Shown here piece after piece: positions 6,340 to 8,866 of a stretch of DNA of 8,866 nt. Source of the stretch: an uncultured Candidatus Saccharibacteria bacterium (GTDB lineage: Bacteria > Patescibacteriota > Saccharimonadia > Saccharimonadales > Saccharimonadaceae); assembly GCA_937902525.1 (NCBI GenBank), contig CALEKV010000028.1:1-8866 (forward strand), read 5' to 3'. How positions within the stretch are numbered: position 1 is the first letter of the stretch; the number at the start of each line of letters is the position of its first letter. The notes beneath the pieces were generated by a model. It had not been told where the DNA came from and ran no database searches. It saw only the letters and a program-made list of their open reading frames with translations. The translations under genes and the position numbers were made by a program.

Positions 6340-6975
6340 ATGAAGGTAAAATTTAACGCCTCGGTGCTACGCATCATACTGTCAGTCAGTCTACTTCTCA
6401 TTATTGCTGGCGGAATTCTCGGTTTTCGCGCCATATACACCCAACTCGTCAAGATAGCACAGAATACCGCCGAAATCAGCACCAAAGCCACTAGCGGTCA
6501 AGAAGAAGTCCGCAAATTGCAAAATGCTCAACTAGCACTGAAACAAAATGAAGCGATTGCAAAAAAGATTCGCAACATGATTGCAACCAATATCAACTAC
6601 ACCTACCAAGACCAGATTGTTTACGCCCTAAAAGCCCTTGGCGCCTCATCCAACGTGAAGGTAACAAACGTCACCTTCACCTCCACTTCGCAACTGGCCA
6701 CGCCCACCCCAGCACCCACAGCAGCAGTCCCCACACCAACAGACCCAGCAGCGGCAAGCTCGAGTATACCGGCTGATATAAAATTAACTGAAACAACTAT
6801 CGCAATCGAGTCGCCACTTAAATACGAAGATCTGCTGACTTTCTTGCACAACATCGAGCAGAACACTATGGCTATGAAAGTATCTATGGTTAGCCTTTCA
6901 GGCGGCGGGAGTGGCGAAGGGGACAAAAAACTGGTTAGCTGTGAAACACTCAAGATTGGGGTATACACACGATGA
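6340..6975 (+). CDS. pilO: PilO-like type IV pilus alignment protein with Pro/Thr/Ala-rich insert
   Basis: Presumed partner of PilN in the membrane alignment complex. The 211-aa product has a short basic N-terminus, one membrane helix at about 8-30, a coiled-coil region at about 38-82, and a small alpha/beta domain containing KYEDLLTFLHNIEQN (161-175), which resembles the helix of PilO ferredoxin-like domains, between strands TETTIAIES (150-158) and AMKVSMVSL (178-186). A low-complexity segment rich in Pro, Thr and Ala (about 117-145, nucleotides 6688-6774) interrupts this domain. The ATG has AAGGGAG (6323-6329) at 10 nt and lies 2 nt after the pilN stop. PilO is assigned by position and topology; direct sequence identity is weak, as usual in this family. 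Confidence 0.8.
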   Translation: MKVKFNASVLRIILSVSLLLIIAGGILGFRAIYTQLVKIAQNTAEISTKATSGQEEVRKLQNAQLALKQNEAIAKKIRNMIATNINYTYQDQIVYALKALGASSNVKVTNVTFTSTSQLATPTPAPTAAVPTPTDPAAASSSIPADIKLTETTIAIESPLKYEDLLTFLHNIEQNTMAMKVSMVSLSGGGSGEGDKKLVSCETLKIGVYTR

Positions 6976-7247
6976 CCGGTGACATGTCGAACTATATCAG
7001 TAGCACAAAACGTTTCTTTTGGAGATACCATTTAACAATCTTCGCTGTCGTTGCAGTCGCCGGAGTGTCAATCGCCATAATCATACTACTGGGCGTAATT
7101 ACGCAGTCAAGCAACCCTGTTACAACTGCTCCAGAAAGTGAAAGCTTTGACCAAGACACAATCGAGCGCGTCAAGCAGCTCAACGATACACCCGATTACA
7201 ACTTCAACCTACCATCCAATCAACGCATTAACCCTTTTGCCGAATAG
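6972..7247 (+). CDS. Small single-pass membrane protein of the pilus operon, C-terminal NPF motif
   Basis: I do not recognise a named family. The 91-aa product has a basic N-terminus (STKRFFWRYH, 11-20), one hydrophobic helix at about 21-43, and an acidic, probably extracytoplasmic tail with a short helix (DTIERVKQLN, 62-71) ending in QRINPFAE (84-91). By the positive-inside rule the N-terminus is cytoplasmic. It overlaps the pilO stop as ATGA (6972-6975), with GGGG (6958-6961) as ribosome binding site, so it is almost certainly cotranslated with pilO. In diderm operons the gene after pilO is pilP, and PilP proteins carry a similar (R)(D/N)PF motif after a flexible N-terminal stretch. A stripped-down PilP analogue without the secretin-binding domain is my inference. 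A second in-frame ATG exists at 6984. Confidence 0.8.
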   Translation: MTGDMSNYISSTKRFFWRYHLTIFAVVAVAGVSIAIIILLGVITQSSNPVTTAPESESFDQDTIERVKQLNDTPDYNFNLPSNQRINPFAE

Positions 7248-7252
7248 CCGCC

Positions 7253-7846
7253 ATGATCTTATTAGAATCAACCTTAGCCAAATCGCCAATAGTCAGTATA
7301 CAAACCGGTAGCGTCATAGCTAGTATAACGCGACCAGTGGTAGACCCCGGTAAATTAAGTATCTTTGCCTATCAAGTCACTGGACCGCTAGTGCCGCACC
7401 AACCGTCATATCTATTGACCAGGGACATCCGTGAGCTAGGTGAACTAGGCGCCATCATTGATTCGGCCGATGAGTTTATAACGGGTGGTGATGTCATTGC
7501 CTTAGATGAGCTACTAAAACTAAATTTCAGTCCGCTAGGCATGCGAGTCCAGGACGAAAAAGGCAAAAAACTCGGCAAGGTATCTGACTTGACAATTGAT
7601 GTTGGCAGTTACTACATTCAACAATTGATGGTCAAGCGTCCGCTGATTGCTAGTATCAACGATACGGAACTACTGATTCATCGTACTCAAATTATTGAAA
7701 TCAATAATGAGGCCATCGTGGTCCATTCGCAGGCAAAAGCACCCGAACCTGAACGCAACCAAGTTGTCGGCAGCTACATAAACCCATTCCGCAAGCAAAA
7801 TGAATCAGCGCACGAACAGACAGCCGCGCAAAATACATACAATTAA
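7253..7846 (+). CDS. Tandem PRC-barrel domain protein
   Basis: The 197-aa product has a clear PRC-barrel signature at about 94-160: PLGMRVQDEKGKKLGKVSDL (94-113), a glycine-containing turn and YYIQQLMVKRP (120-130). A second, more diverged barrel-like unit occupies about 11-88, with TGSVIASITRPVVDPG and GELGAIIDSADEFI. No signal peptide or membrane helix is visible, so it is probably cytoplasmic or membrane-peripheral. The C-terminal tail (161-197) is polar, likely disordered, and contains INPF at 176-179. PRC barrels serve as binding modules in RimM and the photosynthetic reaction-centre H subunit; no specific role can be read here. It starts 5 nt after the preceding stop with no visible Shine-Dalgarno, so it may depend on coupled translation, and it ends the + strand run. 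Confidence 0.85.
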   Translation: MILLESTLAKSPIVSIQTGSVIASITRPVVDPGKLSIFAYQVTGPLVPHQPSYLLTRDIRELGELGAIIDSADEFITGGDVIALDELLKLNFSPLGMRVQDEKGKKLGKVSDLTIDVGSYYIQQLMVKRPLIASINDTELLIHRTQIIEINNEAIVVHSQAKAPEPERNQVVGSYINPFRKQNESAHEQTAAQNTYN

Positions 7847-7850
7847 ACAA

Positions 7851-7864
7851 GCGCCATCTGGCGC
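7851..7864 (-). terminator. Hairpin between convergent genes, probable recX terminator
   Basis: GCGCC-ATCT-GGCGC forms a 5-bp all-GC stem with a 4-nt loop (a sixth A-T pair is possible). Read on the minus strand it begins 2 nt after the recX stop and is followed by TTGTTTAATT, a moderately T-rich tract. In the plus direction it is followed by AACTATTG, so it suits recX better than the pilus run, though the hairpin may also stall transcription arriving from the other side. Confidence 0.55.
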
Positions 7865-7866
7865 AA

Positions 7867-8502
7867 CTATTGTTCGCGACCCAAGGCCGATTTTACGTCC
7901 TCATAGCTAAATCCCTGCCGCACAAGATACATTATGAATTTTTGATCATCAGGGTACTTGTTACGCTTTTTTGCAATGATTTTTGCAAGTTCTTCTGTGT
8001 CGGTCCGGTCCGACCCCGCCATCGCCTGTTCAATCACCCCGCTTGCCACGCCCTTTAACCGTAGCTCTGCACTGATCTTGCGCAGGGAAGCGCCCTTAGA
8101 AAGGTTGCGATTTTCCACCCAATGCCGCGCAAACTTTTCATCATTTATATAACCTTTTTCAGAAAGTCGCTCAAATACACGGTCGGCAAGGGCAGGGGAG
8201 CAACCTTCCCTTTTTTGCCCCTGCTTGTTTATGCTCGGCCTGGTTTTTCGATACAAATAATCTCGCACCTCCTTGCCGCTGTGTGGCCGCATCATTACAT
8301 AGTCCAAGGCGCGGGCATATAGCTTGCCAAATTGGCTCTCTGTTTCTAACTCAACCAGCTCGGCTTCGGAATACTCCTTACCTACCCTGATTCCAAGTTC
8401 CCCCACCTGAAAAATATCTAAACTAAACCGGTACACGCCGTCAACGTTCACATTTACCCTATCTGGGTTTTTAACTTGTGCTGAAATACTGGTGATTTTC
8501 AC
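7867..8502 (-). CDS. recX: Regulatory protein RecX
   Basis: Inhibitor or modulator of RecA filaments in recombination and the SOS response. The 211-aa product begins with a beta-rich N-terminal region of the kind seen in many longer RecX proteins (ITSISAQVKNPDRVNVNVDG, 3-22, through about 55). Three-helix repeats follow: about 60-88 (ALDYVMMRPHSGKEVRDYL), about 103-160 (VFERLSEKGYINDEKFARHW and LRLKGVASGVIEQAM) and about 168-210 (ELAKIIAKKR and YLVRQGFSYEDVKSAL). The RPHSGKEVRDYL and GYINDEKFARHW motifs are diagnostic. The start is GTG at 8502, overlapping the upstream Nudix stop as GTGA. The ribosome binding site is weak (GAGAAG at 8511-8506), so translation probably relies on coupling. recA is not in the window. 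Confidence 0.92.
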   Translation of the reverse strand: MKITSISAQVKNPDRVNVNVDGVYRFSLDIFQVGELGIRVGKEYSEAELVELETESQFGKLYARALDYVMMRPHSGKEVRDYLYRKTRPSINKQGQKREGCSPALADRVFERLSEKGYINDEKFARHWVENRNLSKGASLRKISAELRLKGVASGVIEQAMAGSDRTDTEELAKIIAKKRNKYPDDQKFIMYLVRQGFSYEDVKSALGREQ

Positions 8503-8866
8503 AGCTTCTCAATTGCCCTCTTGTAGGGGGTGGGTAGATTAGGCAATTTGAGCGCATCCTCCACGCTGAATAAATCAAAGTCTGACACGCCCGCTTCACC
8601 GATACGTTCAAACTCACCACTTCTTGTTTTTACATCGCAACGAAACGTCACAAGCTCTACGTATCTCGATGTTCCAAAATCTTTCTTCCAAACATAAACG
8701 TCTATCAAATTTAAGTTACAGACAGTCACGCCGAGCTCTTCATGAAGCTCCCTCTCAACAGTAACCTCAGGCTGCTCACCTTCATCAAGCCGTCCGCCAG
8801 GCAGCTCCCAATCACCTCTCTCATTCATCCGGAGCCATATCCGACCACTTTCATACACTATGGCCT
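8499..8866 (-). CDS. Nudix hydrolase (5' end outside window)
   Basis: Hydrolase of nucleoside diphosphates linked to another moiety; the substrate cannot be deduced. The perfect Nudix box GX5EX7REUXEEXGU is visible as GRLDEGE (22-28) followed by REL, HEELGV (36-44, counting from the GTG at 8858), including the REXXEE metal-binding residues. It is preceded by WELPGG, a usual lead-in. The frame stays open to the window edge upstream of 8858 (Ala-Ile before the GTG codon), and the text reads as an interior beta strand, so the true start is probably beyond 8866 and GTG 8858 should not be taken as the start. The stop overlaps the recX GTG by 4 nt, making the two one transcription unit. Family members include 8-oxo-dGTP and ADP-ribose hydrolases. 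Confidence 0.9.
   Translation of the reverse strand, partial: AIVYESGRIWLRMNERGDWELPGGRLDEGEQPEVTVERELHEELGVTVCNLNLIDVYVWKKDFGTSRYVELVTFRCDVKTRSGEFERIGEAGVSDFDLFSVEDALKLPNLPTPYKRAIEKL

Noticed and set aside
6621..7031. 136-codon open frame on the minus strand across pilO and the next gene
   Set aside because: Valine/glycine-rich low-complexity product comes from reading the PilO Pro/Thr/Ala segment backwards; no ribosome binding site or family match.
6972..7247. The 91-aa protein as a prepilin or minor pilin
   Set aside because: No type III signal peptide (no G|FxxxE before the hydrophobic stretch); basic residues directly precede the helix as in an ordinary membrane anchor.
1..8866. CRISPR array, insertion sequence, toxin-antitoxin or phage genes
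   Set aside because: No regularly spaced direct repeats, transposase or integrase motifs, terminal inverted repeats or defence domains were seen; all long frames are accounted for.

Overview
The window is a compact, gene-dense bacterial segment built around a type IV pilus (T4P) assembly operon. On the + strand (about 1639-7846) lie pilB, pilC, pilM, pilN and pilO homologues, then a small single-pass membrane protein and a tandem PRC-barrel protein. No pilP/pilQ (secretin) pair, pilT, prepilin or prepilin peptidase is present. Genes use the standard bacterial code with ATG and GTG starts, 4-nt ATGA/GTGA overlaps and very short spacers. The missing secretin, the half-length TsaB, RNase Y and the small gene sizes suggest a monoderm lineage, most likely Candidatus Patescibacteria (CPR), perhaps Saccharibacteria/TM7. 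That placement is inference, not proof.

Layout. 1-559 (-): N-terminal part of RNase Y (rny), running off the left edge. 560-728: non-coding, containing the rny leader. 729-1573 (-): tsaE-tsaB, two partners of the tRNA threonylcarbamoyladenosine (t6A37) pathway, overlapping by ATGA. 1574-1638: a 65-bp divergent promoter region whose two -35 boxes appear to coincide on opposite strands. 1639-4651 (+): pilB (assembly ATPase) and pilC (inner-membrane platform). 4652-4712: a spacer with an extended -10 promoter candidate. 4713-7846 (+): pilM, pilN, pilO, a 91-aa membrane protein and a 197-aa PRC-barrel protein. 7847-7866: a hairpin between convergent genes. 7867-8866 (-): a Nudix hydrolase (cut by the right edge) overlapping recX by GTGA.

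How they work together. PilB should power pilin polymerisation through PilC. PilM (cytoplasmic, actin-like) should bind the PilN N-terminus, and the PilN/PilO single-pass pair should form the membrane alignment complex. The two extra genes are the least explained part. The 91-aa protein occupies the position PilP has in diderm operons and ends in an NPF motif like one found in PilP proteins, but has no secretin-binding domain. The PRC-barrel protein looks cytoplasmic and sits last in the run. The flanking genes (rny, tsaE/tsaB, recX, Nudix) are housekeeping or stress functions with no evident tie to the pilus beyond the shared divergent promoter region. I saw no mobile element, CRISPR array, tRNA, rRNA or attachment site.
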